From NCBI GenBank assembly GCA_963742535.1, contig CAVUMC010000002.1, positions 1,984,001 through 2,048,000 of the forward strand: a stretch of 64,000 bases of DNA, written 5' to 3'. How positions within the stretch are numbered: position 1 is the stretch's first letter; each line of letters starts with the position of its first letter. The translations under genes were made by a program, and so were the position numbers. This document shows, piece by piece, positions 7,802 to 16,380 of the stretch. Below the pieces are notes generated by a model. The model saw only the letters and a program-made list of their open reading frames with translations, ran no database searches and was not told the DNA's origin. This stretch comes from VRUE01 sp963742535. Lineage in GTDB: Bacteria > Actinomycetota > Thermoleophilia > Solirubrobacterales > 70-9.

Positions 7802-8485
7802 ATGGCGGATTTGAACGAGCGCGACGCGAAGCTTGTCCAGTACCTCAATGAGGCCTACGGCAAGGAGAAGGAACTCGAGACCTCACTCGAGGCGCATATC
7901 GCGATGACCACCAAGCCCGTCTACAAAAAACGCTTGAAGGCGCACCTCAAAGAGACGAAAGCGCACGCCAAGGGGTTGGAGCGGAGGATCAAAAAACTTG
8001 GCGGCGGCGGCCAGCTGACCCAGAACATCGCCGGCAAGATGAAAGCGGCGGCGAAGGGCCCGCTGCACATGGTGCGGGGCTCGGGCGAGCAGGAGAAGAT
8101 GCTGAAGAACGCCAAGACCGAGTACTGGAACGAGCACGAGGAGATAGCCACCTACTTGGCGATCGAGGTCCTGGCGGAGAAAGTCAGCGATCGCGAGACC
8201 GCGAAACTGGCGAAAGGCATCCGGCGCGAGGAGGAACGGATGGCGAAATTCCTCGCCGGGCAGATCAAAGCGCTGAGCGGTGCAGTGGCGAGCGAAGAGG
8301 TGCCGGCGGCACAACGTCGCGCCGCCAAACCGCGCAAACGCCCCAGCGCCAAAAAATCGGCCAGCACCAAAAAAGCCTCCAAGCCCAGCGCCAAGAAAGC
8401 CTCCAGCGCCAAAAAAGCGAAAGCGCCGGCCAAAGGCAAAGCTAAAGTCAAGCGTGGCAAAAAAGCAGCCCGAGCGAGCAGCTAA
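7802..8485 (+). CDS. Ferritin-like (YciE/DUF892-type) protein with histone H1-like C-terminal tail
   Basis: 227 residues. Residues 1-165 form a helical ferritin-like domain of the YciE/DUF892 type, with repeated E/H-rich helices (EAYGKEKELETSLEAH, KETKAHAKGLERR) as in stress-induced proteins. The last 55 residues are almost only Lys, Ala, Ser and Pro (AAKPRKRPSAKKSASTKKA...), like eukaryotic H1 or bacterial nucleoid proteins. The tail suggests DNA binding, so the protein may guard DNA from oxidative damage (inference). Its 3' end overlaps the ligD start by 32 bases. Confidence 0.85.
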   Translation: MADLNERDAKLVQYLNEAYGKEKELETSLEAHIAMTTKPVYKKRLKAHLKETKAHAKGLERRIKKLGGGGQLTQNIAGKMKAAAKGPLHMVRGSGEQEKMLKNAKTEYWNEHEEIATYLAIEVLAEKVSDRETAKLAKGIRREEERMAKFLAGQIKALSGAVASEEVPAAQRRAAKPRKRPSAKKSASTKKASKPSAKKASSAKKAKAPAKGKAKVKRGKKAARASS

Positions 8486-10646
8486 CAGCAAGCGCGGCGA
8501 GCTCGGCGAGTACGAGCGCAAGCGCGACTTCAAGACGACTCCAGAGCCGGCGCCGAAAGGGCGCCGGCGCCAAAAAGCCCCTCCGCGTTTCGTCATCCAG
8601 GAGCACAGCGCCCGCCGTTTGCATTGGGATTTGAGGCTCGAGCACGACGGCGTGGCGGCTTCCTGGGCGATACCCAACGGCATCCCCGACGACCCGAGCC
8701 AGAACCGCAAGGCCGTCCACACCGAGGACCATCCGCTCGAGTACCTTGAGTTCGAGGGCGAGATTCCCCAGGGCTCCTACGGCGCCGGGACGATGAAGGT
8801 CTGGGACCGCGGCACCTACGAGCTCGAGAAGTGGGAGCCGGAGAAAGTGATGGTTCGCTTCGAGGGCGAGCGGATCAAAGGCCGCTACGCGCTCTTCCGC
8901 GCCGGCAAGGATGCCAAGGACTGGATGATTCACCGGATCGATCCGCCACTGGAGGAGCGTGATCCCTTCCCCGACTCGGTGGTGCCGATGCTGGCCAAGC
9001 TGGCGCCGCTGCCGGCCGCCGATGAGGGCTGGGCCGCCGAGGTGAAGTGGGACGGGGTGCGCGCGATCGCTTACTGCCAGCCGGGTCGGATCGAGCTGCA
9101 GACCCGCAACCTCAACGTCGTCACCGCGCAGTACCCGGAGGTGCGGCGGCTCTCGCGCCAGCTCGGCGCCCGCGATGCGGTCCTCGACGGTGAGCTGGTT
9201 GCCTTCGACGAGCAGGGCCGCCCCAGCTTCGAGCGCCTGCAGCAGCGGATTCACCAGACCGACGCGAACGTCGTACGGCGGCGGATGAAATCGCACCCGG
9301 TCACCTACGTCCTCTTCGACCTCCTCCACCTCGATGGCCATGACCTGACGGCAGAGCCCTACCGGCGCCGCCGCGAGTTGCTCGAGGGGCTGGGCCTGCA
9401 GGGCGAGCGCTGGCAGACGCCGGGCTACTCGATCGGGCACGCCGCAGAGCTGCTGGCCGCGAGCGCCGAGCAGGGGCTGGAGGGGATCGTGCTGAAGCGG
9501 CTTGACAGCCGTTACGCCCCGGGCAAACGCAACGGCGCTTGGTTGAAGGTGAAGACCGTTGGCCGCCAGGAGTTCGTGATCGGCGGCTGGGTGCCGGGCG
9601 AAGGGCGCCGCAGCGGCCGCGTCGGCGCGATCCTGCTCGGCACCTTCAACGCCGCGGGCGAACTCGATTACGCCGGCAAGGTAGGCACCGGCTTCTCCGA
9701 GCGTGAGCTCGACGACCTGCTGGAGCGGCTGCGGCCGCTGGCTCGCGACGGCAACCCCTTCGCCCACCGCCGCGGCCCCCGCAAGGCCAACTTCGTCACC
9801 CCGGAGCTGGTCGCCGAGATCGAGTTCCGCGAGATGACCGCCGAGGGCATGATCCGCCACGGCTCCTTCAAGGGCCTGCGCGAGGACAAGCCGGCGAGCG
9901 AGGTCGAGCTGGAGCGGCCGGAGGGCGATGTGGCCGAGTGGTACGCGCGAATGGCCGAGGTGCTGCTGCCCCACCTGCGCGGCCGGCCGCTGACCCTGAA
10001 GCGCTACCCCGACGGCGCCGCCCCCGACCGCTTCCTCGTCGAGGACCTTGCGACGCTGACCCGCGTTGCAAGCCTGGGCAATGTCGAGCTGCACACCTCG
10101 CTCTCGCTGGCGAGTGAGATGGAGCGCCCGACCGCGGTCGTGTTCGACCTCGACCCCGGCGCCCCCGCCGACGTTCTCGATTGCGCCCAGGTCGCGCTCT
10201 GGATCCGCGGCATGCTCGAGCAGCTCGGCCTCAGCAGCTACGCGAAGACCTCGGGCTCGAAGGGCATTCAGCTCTACGCCCCGCTCAACACTGATGTCAC
10301 CTACAAGAAGACCAAGCCCTTCGCCAAGGCGGTCGCCGAGACGCTCGAGGCGAAGTTCGGCGACCGCGTCATCTCACGCATGACCAAGGCCGAGCGCGCC
10401 GGCAAGGTTTTGGTCGACTGGAGGCAGAACGACCGCCACAAGACCACCGTCTGCGTCTACTCGCTGCGGGGCATGCGACGGTCGACGGTCTCGACGCCGC
10501 TCGAGTGGGATGAGCTGGAGGCGGCGTGCGACGCGGGTGATCCCGACCGCCTCGTCTTCGACAGAGCCGACGTCCTGCGCCGCATCGAGGACCGTGGCGA
10601 CCTCTTCGCGCCATTGCTGAGCGAGAAGCAGGAGCTGCCTGGATAG
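8454..10646 (+). CDS. ligD: ATP-dependent DNA ligase D (phosphoesterase-ligase-polymerase)
   Basis: Non-homologous end-joining enzyme, about 730 residues. Domain order: 3'-phosphoesterase (about 30-165, with HSARRLHWDLRLEHDG), ATP-dependent ligase (about 180-480, nucleotidyl-lysine Lys198 in KWDGVRA), primase-polymerase (about 495-725, metal-binding Asp565/Asp567 in FDLDPG). This is the Pseudomonas-type order. The only sensible start is GTG 8454, inside the end of the ferritin-like gene; earlier in-frame sequence is just the other frame of the Lys/Ala tail. Ku, the usual partner, is not in this window. Confidence 0.95.
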   Translation: MAKKQPERAANSKRGELGEYERKRDFKTTPEPAPKGRRRQKAPPRFVIQEHSARRLHWDLRLEHDGVAASWAIPNGIPDDPSQNRKAVHTEDHPLEYLEFEGEIPQGSYGAGTMKVWDRGTYELEKWEPEKVMVRFEGERIKGRYALFRAGKDAKDWMIHRIDPPLEERDPFPDSVVPMLAKLAPLPAADEGWAAEVKWDGVRAIAYCQPGRIELQTRNLNVVTAQYPEVRRLSRQLGARDAVLDGELVAFDEQGRPSFERLQQRIHQTDANVVRRRMKSHPVTYVLFDLLHLDGHDLTAEPYRRRRELLEGLGLQGERWQTPGYSIGHAAELLAASAEQGLEGIVLKRLDSRYAPGKRNGAWLKVKTVGRQEFVIGGWVPGEGRRSGRVGAILLGTFNAAGELDYAGKVGTGFSERELDDLLERLRPLARDGNPFAHRRGPRKANFVTPELVAEIEFREMTAEGMIRHGSFKGLREDKPASEVELERPEGDVAEWYARMAEVLLPHLRGRPLTLKRYPDGAAPDRFLVEDLATLTRVASLGNVELHTSLSLASEMERPTAVVFDLDPGAPADVLDCAQVALWIRGMLEQLGLSSYAKTSGSKGIQLYAPLNTDVTYKKTKPFAKAVAETLEAKFGDRVISRMTKAERAGKVLVDWRQNDRHKTTVCVYSLRGMRRSTVSTPLEWDELEAACDAGDPDRLVFDRADVLRRIEDRGDLFAPLLSEKQELPG

Positions 10647-10660
10647 GCTTTGCCTGTCCC

Positions 10661-10747
10661 GGAGGGGTGCCGGAGTGGTTGAACGGGGCAGTCTCGAAAA
10701 CTGTTGGCGTCGCAAGGCGCTCGTGGGTTCGAATCCCACCCCCTCCG
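10661..10747 (+). tRNA. tRNA-Ser (CGA)
   Basis: 87-base class II tRNA. Acceptor stem GGAGGGG/CCCCTCC, anticodon loop CTCGAAA giving anticodon CGA (reads UCG), long variable arm (TTGGCGTCGCAAGGCGCTC) and T-loop TTCGAAT. No encoded CCA. Confidence 0.97.
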
Positions 10748-10767
10748 CTTTGTAGTGCGCGATGGGC

Positions 10768-12036
10768 TCAGTCGTCCTGAGCGGGAGGCGTCGTCGACCT
10801 GAGCGCATCGCGGTACGCCCGCTCGAAGCGGGGCAGGATCGCCTCGGAAGCGAACGACTTCGCCCGCTCAGCCGCCGCCAGCCCCATCTGCTCGCGACGC
10901 TCGGGATCGTCGATCAGTTCCTGCATCGCCCTTGCCAGGGCATCGACGTCCCCCGCTGGCACGAGGATTCCGGTGTCCGCCGTCAGCATGTCGGTGTGAC
11001 CGCCCGGCTTGGTGCCGATCACGGGGCGGCCGCGGCTCATCCCCTCCGAGACCGTCGCGCCGAGGGGCTCGGGCCACAGGGAGGGCAGGGCACCGAACAT
11101 CGCCCGGTCCCAGGCCGCCATCACAACTTCGTTCGGAACATCGGTGAGGACCGTTGCCTCGGGCGGGAAGTCAGGCGGGGAGTCGCGCTCGAAGGTGCCC
11201 ATGAGAACCAGCGGCGGCGGTGAGTCCAGGCGCCGGAAGGCGTCGAAGAGCGTTTGCAAGCCCTTGACCTTGCGGAAGGCGCCGACGTAGAGGATGAACG
11301 GCTCCTCTGGGAGGCGCGACATCCAGGCCTCGATATCCGGCTTCTCGCTGCCTGCTTTCGGCGGCAGCTTGGCCTGAAAGCTCGGAATCGTAACCTCGAA
11401 GAGGCCGCTTTCCCCGCTTTCCCCAAAGAGGTTTTCGACAGTGACGTCGTGGACGTAGGTGCTGATGCTGTGCAGTCCCGTCATCTTGCGGACCAGGAGA
11501 GGCTTGGAGATCGCAACGCCGCCCGCGGCGATCCATCCCTTTGGAGCGCCGTAGTAGTCGCCGGCGCAGGCGAGGCACTTGACCGGCCCGGGTCCGCTGC
11601 AAGGCTCTCCCTTGCGCAGCAGTGTCCGGGTCGCACAGAAGTAGCCGTAGTCGCGGCCGGAGACGAGGAGTGGGATCTTGCGGCGGCCAAGCGCGGCCGC
11701 CACCGAGAAGGCGAGCCAACCGTAGGCGTGGATCAGTTCCGGCTTGAAGTCGCGGATCAGCCTTCGCAACCCGAAGGCGGTGACCGGATCCGGAAACGGC
11801 GGATGGTGGCGCTGTTCTTCGTCGCGCACCACGAACCCGAAGGCCGTACGGAGCTGCCGTAGGCGATGTACCTCGAAGCCCTCGCTTCGCTCGAGGGCAG
11901 GCAGGCCCCCGTGCCAGGTCGTGGCCACGGCGATCTCGTGGCCGCGCTCGGCCATCGAGGTGGCGAGCAGGTGTGCCTGTCGGTGGGCGCCGCCGATGAA
12001 CGGCGGGAAGTGATCGGTGGCAATCAGGATCCGCAT
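10768..12036 (-). CDS. Glycosyltransferase, GT4 family (GT-B fold)
   Basis: 422 residues with a two-Rossmann GT-B layout. The N-terminal acceptor domain starts MRILIATDHFPPFIGGAHRQ, the glycine-rich opening usual for GT4 enzymes. The C-terminal donor domain has FILYVGAFRKVKGLQTL and the E-x7-E region PLGATVSEGMSRGRPVI, which binds a sugar nucleotide. A Cys-rich stretch (CSGPGPVKCLACAGDYY) is unusual and may bind zinc. Acceptor and sugar are unknown; such enzymes usually act on cell-surface polysaccharides or glycolipids. Confidence 0.88.
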   Translation of the reverse strand: MRILIATDHFPPFIGGAHRQAHLLATSMAERGHEIAVATTWHGGLPALERSEGFEVHRLRQLRTAFGFVVRDEEQRHHPPFPDPVTAFGLRRLIRDFKPELIHAYGWLAFSVAAALGRRKIPLLVSGRDYGYFCATRTLLRKGEPCSGPGPVKCLACAGDYYGAPKGWIAAGGVAISKPLLVRKMTGLHSISTYVHDVTVENLFGESGESGLFEVTIPSFQAKLPPKAGSEKPDIEAWMSRLPEEPFILYVGAFRKVKGLQTLFDAFRRLDSPPPLVLMGTFERDSPPDFPPEATVLTDVPNEVVMAAWDRAMFGALPSLWPEPLGATVSEGMSRGRPVIGTKPGGHTDMLTADTGILVPAGDVDALARAMQELIDDPERREQMGLAAAERAKSFASEAILPRFERAYRDALRSTTPPAQDD

Positions 12037-12094
12037 AACGGGCGAGAGGATCGAGCTCTCTCATTAACGCTCGATGAGAACGATGAGAACAAAG

Positions 12095-12118
12095 CATCAC
12101 GTCTCATCTGTGGTTAAT
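12095..12118 (+). promoter_or_regulatory. Putative response-regulator box plus -10 (TCATC...GTTAAT), copy 1
   Basis: CATC repeats at 12095 and 12105 (10 bases apart), then GTTAAT at 12113-12118, 23 bases before the ATG of the COG4705 gene. TCTCATC-N4-GTTAAT is identical in layout to copy 3 before uppP and close to copy 2 before the response regulator. Just upstream lies a direct repeat GATGAGAAC x2 (12073-12090), the reverse complement of the same core. Confidence 0.45.
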
Positions 12119-12141
12119 CGCGCTCCCCCACTGTGCCGCGT

Positions 12142-13332
12142 ATGAGCCGAAAGATGCTGAACAAGGTCCCCGAGATCACCCTCTACTTCTGGGTCATCAA
12201 GATCCTCTGCACGACGGTCGGGGAGACCGCGGCGGACAATCTGAACGAAAACCTGGGCCTCGGACTTTCGGGAACCAGCTACCTGATGGGCGCGATTCTG
12301 ATCGGCGTGCTCGTCTTCCAGTTCCGGGCGCGTAAGTACGTCCCCGGTGTGTACTGGCTGGCCGTCGTGTTGCTCAGCATCGTCGGAACGCTGATCACCG
12401 ACAACATGGCCGAACAGGGCGTCGCCCTGATGACGACCAACATCATCTTCAGCACTGCTTTGATCCTCACCTTCGCGACGTGGTTCGCGAGCGAGCGCAC
12501 GCTCTCGGTCCACACCATCTTCACCACTCGTCGCGAGGCCTTCTACTGGCTGGCGATCCTCTTCACCTTCGCCCTCGGCACCTCCGTCGGCGACTATCTC
12601 TCCGAGACGCTCGAACTCGGCTACCTGGCCGCCCTGGGGATTTTTGCCGGTGCGATCGTGGTGATCGCGGTCCTGCATTTCGGCCTCAAGATGAACGCGA
12701 TCCTCTCCTTCTGGCTCGCCTACATCCTCACCCGGCCGCTCGGCGCCTCGATCGGCGACTACCTCGCCTCGCCGACCGAAGAAGGCGGGCTCGGGCTTGG
12801 CACTAACGTGACCAGCTACATCTTCCTCGGCTTGATTTTGGCCTTGGTCGTCTTTCTGGCGGTCTCAAAGCGCGATGTGATCCGCTCAGGGCCTCTTCCT
12901 GCCGCAGCGGCGCTGAGGCCAGACGGGAGCGCGGCGGTCCTCGTCGTGCTCAACAAGGTCGAGGCGACCGCGGAGCTGCTGGAGGCGGTGCGTCAGCGAG
13001 CGGCCAAGGGCGCTGCTCGCTTCGTCGTCCTGGTCCCCAACCCCGACCACTTGGCCTTCGACCGCAACAGCCCCAACACCAGCGACGGAGACGCGCTGCT
13101 GGCAAGGGCGCTGCCGCAGATCCAAGGGCCGGCGGGCAACAAGGTCTCGGGGCGCGTTGCGAACAGCCCGAACGCCTATGACGACGTTGTCGAAGAGCTC
13201 GAATCTCGACCTTACGCCGAGATCATCATCGAGACGCCTCCGAGCCACATCTCCCATTGGCTCCACGTGGACCTGCCACGTCGGATCGCCGAGCTCGGGT
13301 ACTCGATCCAGGCGGTTGCGCCAGCGCAGTAG
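12142..13332 (+). CDS. COG4705-type membrane protein with Usp-like C-terminal domain
   Basis: 396 residues from ATG 12142 (a GTG at 12133 is possible). Residues 1-250 contain about eight membrane segments with two similar halves: KVPEITLYFWVIK...ETAAD and AFYWLAILFTFALGTSVGD, with paired Asp residues at helix ends, as in the COG4705 family of unknown function. Residues 260-396 are soluble and Rossmann/Usp-like (VLVVLNKVEATAELLEAV, ending ELGYSIQAVAP). A shorter paralog lacking this domain is encoded at 17282-18073, and both appear under the same two-component system. Confidence 0.78.
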   Translation: MSRKMLNKVPEITLYFWVIKILCTTVGETAADNLNENLGLGLSGTSYLMGAILIGVLVFQFRARKYVPGVYWLAVVLLSIVGTLITDNMAEQGVALMTTNIIFSTALILTFATWFASERTLSVHTIFTTRREAFYWLAILFTFALGTSVGDYLSETLELGYLAALGIFAGAIVVIAVLHFGLKMNAILSFWLAYILTRPLGASIGDYLASPTEEGGLGLGTNVTSYIFLGLILALVVFLAVSKRDVIRSGPLPAAAALRPDGSAAVLVVLNKVEATAELLEAVRQRAAKGAARFVVLVPNPDHLAFDRNSPNTSDGDALLARALPQIQGPAGNKVSGRVANSPNAYDDVVEELESRPYAEIIIETPPSHISHWLHVDLPRRIAELGYSIQAVAPAQ

Positions 13333-13371
13333 AAGGTGGCGGATGCTGTTTGATCGTCGCGCCGCAGACGC

Positions 13372-13401
13372 TCTCATCTTTCCTTCATCTTCTGCGTTAA
13401 T
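13372..13401 (+). promoter_or_regulatory. Putative response-regulator box plus -10, copy 2 (autoregulation)
   Basis: TCATCTT repeated at 11-base spacing (TCATC at 13374 and 13385), then GTTAAT at 13396-13401, ten bases before the response-regulator ATG. An 11-base direct repeat abutting a -10 is the usual arrangement for OmpR/PhoB-type activators. The spacer to GTTAAT is two bases longer than in the other two copies. Confidence 0.5.
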
Positions 13402-13410
13402 CGTCTTGTC

Positions 13411-14091
13411 ATGCACGTCTTGGTGGTCGAGGACGAGGTGAAGATGGCGGCCCTTCTGCGCCGAGGTTTGAGCGAGGAGGGACTGACGGTGGACCTGGCC
13501 GATAGTGGGGAGAAGGCCCTGGTCATGGGTCGGGCATCCACCTACGATGCGATCGTTCTCGATGTAATGCTTCCCGGAATCGACGGCTTCGAGACCTGCC
13601 GCCGGCTTCGCGGCGAGGCAGTGTGGAGCCCGGTGTTGATGCTCACGGCCCGCGGTGCCCTGGCGGACCGGGTGGCTGGCCTCGACGGCGGCGCCGATGA
13701 CTACCTGACCAAGCCCTTCTCCTTCGTCGAGCTGCTGGCCCGGTTGCGAGCGCTGGTCCGCCGCGGCGAGATCGAGCGTCCGCCGATCATCGAGGTCGGA
13801 GACCTGCGCCTCGATCCGGCGACCCATGAGGTCTGGCGCGGCAAAGAGGAGATCGACCTCTCGGCCAAGGAGCTCGCCCTGTTGGAGGTCTTCATGCGCC
13901 GGCCGGGGCTGGTGCTCACCCGCTCCCAGCTGCTCGACCAAGCGTGGGAGTACGACTTCGAGCACCGCTCCAACGTGGTCGACGTCTACGTCCGCTACCT
14001 GCGCCGCAAGATCGACGTTCCCTTCGGGGTCAAATCGCTGGAGACCGTGCGTGGCGCCGGGTATCGCCTGCGAAGGGACGGAGGACGCTGA
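13411..14091 (+). CDS. OmpR/PhoB-family response regulator
   Basis: 226 residues: receiver domain (1-120) with phospho-acceptor Asp51 in IVLDVMLPGIDGFE, acidic pair Glu7/Asp8 and Lys in LTKPFSF, then a winged-helix DNA-binding domain (about 130-222) ending VKSLETVRGAGYRLR. It is followed at once by its sensor kinase (CTGA overlap). The repeat upstream of its start suggests it controls its own operon. The signal is unknown; the downstream uppP points to cell-envelope stress. Confidence 0.95.
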   Translation: MHVLVVEDEVKMAALLRRGLSEEGLTVDLADSGEKALVMGRASTYDAIVLDVMLPGIDGFETCRRLRGEAVWSPVLMLTARGALADRVAGLDGGADDYLTKPFSFVELLARLRALVRRGEIERPPIIEVGDLRLDPATHEVWRGKEEIDLSAKELALLEVFMRRPGLVLTRSQLLDQAWEYDFEHRSNVVDVYVRYLRRKIDVPFGVKSLETVRGAGYRLRRDGGR

Positions 14092-15455
14092 GCCGCCTCT
14101 CGATCCGGCTTCGGGTCACGCTCGTCTTCGCTGGGGTGATGGCGGTGGTGCTCGGTGCGGTTGGCGTTTTCATCTACCTGCGCTTTGCGGCCGAGCTGGA
14201 CCTGACGATCAACGAAAGCCTGCGATCTCGCGCCGGCGACGTTGCCGCGCTCGTGAGAGAGGCCGACTCGGGGTTGAGAGAGGAACGGCAGCGGCTCGTC
14301 GGTCGCAGCGAGAGCTTTGCCGAGGTGCTGAGCGCTCAGGGCACCGTCGAGGATTCCTCGGCGAGTGTGAGGGATCAGGTTCTGTTGACTCCCGGCGAGC
14401 TGCGGCGGGCTCTGGACGGACCGGTCCTGCTCGACCGCGGTGCCCTTCCGGGCCTTCAGGACCAGTCGCGCCTCCTCGCCGTTCCCGTCTCCGCCGATGG
14501 GCGGGACCAGGTGGTCGTAGTCGGCACCTCGACCGAGGCGCGGGCCGAGTCGCTCACGGACCTTCTGCAGCTCCTGCTTCTCGGCGCTCCCGTCGCGCTG
14601 CTCCTTGCCTCGATCGCGGCTTACGGCGTGGCGGCAGCGGCCTTGAAGCCGGTCGAGGAGATGCGCACCGAGGCGGCGGAGATCTCCGCCGCCGAGCCCG
14701 ACAAGCGCCTGCCGGTGCCGCCGAGCGGTGATGAGATCGCTCGCCTCGGCACCACCCTGAACGAAATGCTCGAGCGGCTGGGGGAAGCGCTGGAGCACGA
14801 GCGGGCGTTCGTCGCGGACGCAAGCCACGAGCTGCGAACTCCGCTCGCGATCTTGCGCACCGAGCTCGAGCTGGCGCTGGCGCAGGGCCGCTCACCCCAG
14901 GAACTGCGCGAAGCGATCGCCTCCGCGGCTGAGGAGACCGACCGTTTGACCCAGCTCTCGGAAGACCTCCTCACCATCGCCCAGACCGAGCGCGGGGAGC
15001 TGCCGCTGAAGCTCTCCCAAGTGGAGGTATTGGACGTTCTCGAAGGCGTCTCTCGCCGCTTCGAACGCCGGGCCCAGGCGGCCGGCAGACAGATCGAGTT
15101 GGACAGCGAGCCGACAGAGATCGTGTCCGATCGCCTGCGCCTCGACCAGGCGATCGGAAGCATGGTCGACAACGCCCTGCGCTACGGCTCAGGACCGGTG
15201 ACGCTTCGCGTCCGGCGCAGCGGCGCCAGCGTCGAGATCCACATCCTCGATAAGGGCGAGGGGTTTCCCGAGGAGTTCGTTTCCAGGGCGTTCGAGCGTT
15301 TCAGCCGCGCCTCGTCGGGCAGGCGCGACGGTGGCAGCGGCCTCGGGTTGGCGATCGTCCAGACCGTCGCCCGCGCCCACGGTGGCGAGGCGCACGCCGC
15401 CAACACCGGGCAGGGCGCCGATGTTTGGCTCTCCCTTCCGCTCCGGCACGCCTAG
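14088..15455 (+). CDS. Sensor histidine kinase with a probable CTG start
   Basis: About 455 residues: membrane helix (about 10-32), extracytoplasmic sensor region (33-150), second helix (about 158-180), HAMP linker, HisKA with phospho-acceptor His247 in ADASHELRTPL, and HATPase with SMVDNALRYG, DKGEGFP and GGSGLGLAIV. In this frame there is no ATG, GTG or TTG near the response-regulator end; the only fitting start is CTG 14088, which overlaps the regulator stop (CTGA) and follows a GGAGGA ribosome binding site. The next GTG/ATG would begin inside the first membrane helix. Confidence 0.92.
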   Translation: MSRLSIRLRVTLVFAGVMAVVLGAVGVFIYLRFAAELDLTINESLRSRAGDVAALVREADSGLREERQRLVGRSESFAEVLSAQGTVEDSSASVRDQVLLTPGELRRALDGPVLLDRGALPGLQDQSRLLAVPVSADGRDQVVVVGTSTEARAESLTDLLQLLLLGAPVALLLASIAAYGVAAAALKPVEEMRTEAAEISAAEPDKRLPVPPSGDEIARLGTTLNEMLERLGEALEHERAFVADASHELRTPLAILRTELELALAQGRSPQELREAIASAAEETDRLTQLSEDLLTIAQTERGELPLKLSQVEVLDVLEGVSRRFERRAQAAGRQIELDSEPTEIVSDRLRLDQAIGSMVDNALRYGSGPVTLRVRRSGASVEIHILDKGEGFPEEFVSRAFERFSRASSGRRDGGSGLGLAIVQTVARAHGGEAHAANTGQGADVWLSLPLRHA

Positions 15456-15460
15456 ACAAC

Positions 15461-15488
15461 TCTGCAGCGACTCTCATCCGTCGTTAAT
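15461..15488 (+). promoter_or_regulatory. Putative response-regulator box plus -10, copy 3 (before uppP)
   Basis: CTCT repeats 11 bases apart (about 15461 and 15472), with TCTCATC at 15472-15478, four bases, then GTTAAT at 15483-15488. It matches copy 1 in motif and spacing. If GTTAAT is the -10, transcription would begin after the ATG at 15487, supporting the GTG at 15514 as uppP start. Confidence 0.45.
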
Positions 15489-15513
15489 GCGGGGGACCAA
15501 TGATCCCCGGCCG

Positions 15514-16380
15514 GTGCACCCGATCTCCTACTTTCAAGCCATCGTTCTCGGCCTGATCCAGGGCTTTGCGGAGCCCTTCCCGATCTCCAGCCTCGGTCAT
15601 GGCGTGATCCTGCCCAAGGCTTTCGGCTGGAACATCCACCAGAACGACGACTACTTTCTCGCTTTCCTCGTCGCCACCCATTGCGCCACCGCGCTCGTCC
15701 TCTTTTTCTTCTTCCTCGATGACTGGAAGCGCATCCTCTCCGGCCTTTGGCGCTCGCTTCGCGACCGCCACCTCGCGCCCGAGGACACCGACGCCCGGCT
15801 CGGCTGGCTGCTGGTCGCGGGAACGGTCCCGGCGGGCGTCCTCGGGCTATTGCTCGAGCACTCGCTGCGCTCGGTCTTTGCCTCACCGGAGGCCGCCGCC
15901 ATCTTTCTGATTCTGAACGGCGTCCTCCTGCTGGCGTTCGAGAGCCTGCGCCGCCGCCAGCCCAGGCGCGGAGATGGGGAGGGCGACTCAGACCCGCGCA
16001 TCGCGAAAATGAGCTTTCGCCAGGCCGCGGCGATCGGCACCGCTCAGGCGGCCGCCTTGATCCCGGGTATCTCCCGCTCGGGGATCACGATGGGCGGCGG
16101 GCTGATCGCCGGCCTCTCAAACGAGGATGCCGCCCGCTTCGCCTTTCTGCTGGCGACGCCGATCATCGGCGCGGCGGGAGTGCTGAAGCTGCCCGAACTG
16201 TTCGGCTCTGCCGGAGACGGCGTCCGCGGGCAGGCGCTCGTCGGCGCGCTCGCCGCGGCTCTCACCACCTACCTCGCGGTCAAGTTCCTGCTGCGCTTCT
16301 TCAAGTCCAACCGCCTGACGCCGTTCGGCATCTACTGCATCTGCGCTGGCCTCTTCTTCACGCTCACTTTCGCCATATGA
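15514..16380 (+). CDS. uppP: Undecaprenyl-diphosphate phosphatase UppP (BacA)
   Basis: Integral membrane phosphatase that recycles undecaprenyl pyrophosphate for cell-wall synthesis and gives bacitracin resistance. 288 residues from GTG 15514, the usual size. The two family signatures are present: QGFAEPFPISSLGH near the N-terminus and PGISRSGITMGGG in the middle, plus about eight membrane helices. ATG 15487 would add nine residues but lies on the GTTAAT motif. The 3' end overlaps the lipoprotein gene (ATGA), and the two-component genes lie just upstream, so envelope-stress control is likely. Confidence 0.93.
   Translation: MHPISYFQAIVLGLIQGFAEPFPISSLGHGVILPKAFGWNIHQNDDYFLAFLVATHCATALVLFFFFLDDWKRILSGLWRSLRDRHLAPEDTDARLGWLLVAGTVPAGVLGLLLEHSLRSVFASPEAAAIFLILNGVLLLAFESLRRRQPRRGDGEGDSDPRIAKMSFRQAAAIGTAQAAALIPGISRSGITMGGGLIAGLSNEDAARFAFLLATPIIGAAGVLKLPELFGSAGDGVRGQALVGALAAALTTYLAVKFLLRFFKSNRLTPFGIYCICAGLFFTLTFAI

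Noticed and set aside
8280..8453. Longer LigD N-terminus
   Set aside because: The upstream in-frame residues are the Lys/Ala/Pro-rich shadow of the ferritin-like protein tail.
10285..10330. Loss of a conserved His in the LigD polymerase (GSKGIQLY)
   Set aside because: Gln at this place seems frequent in actinobacterial LigD polymerases, so it is not treated as a defect.
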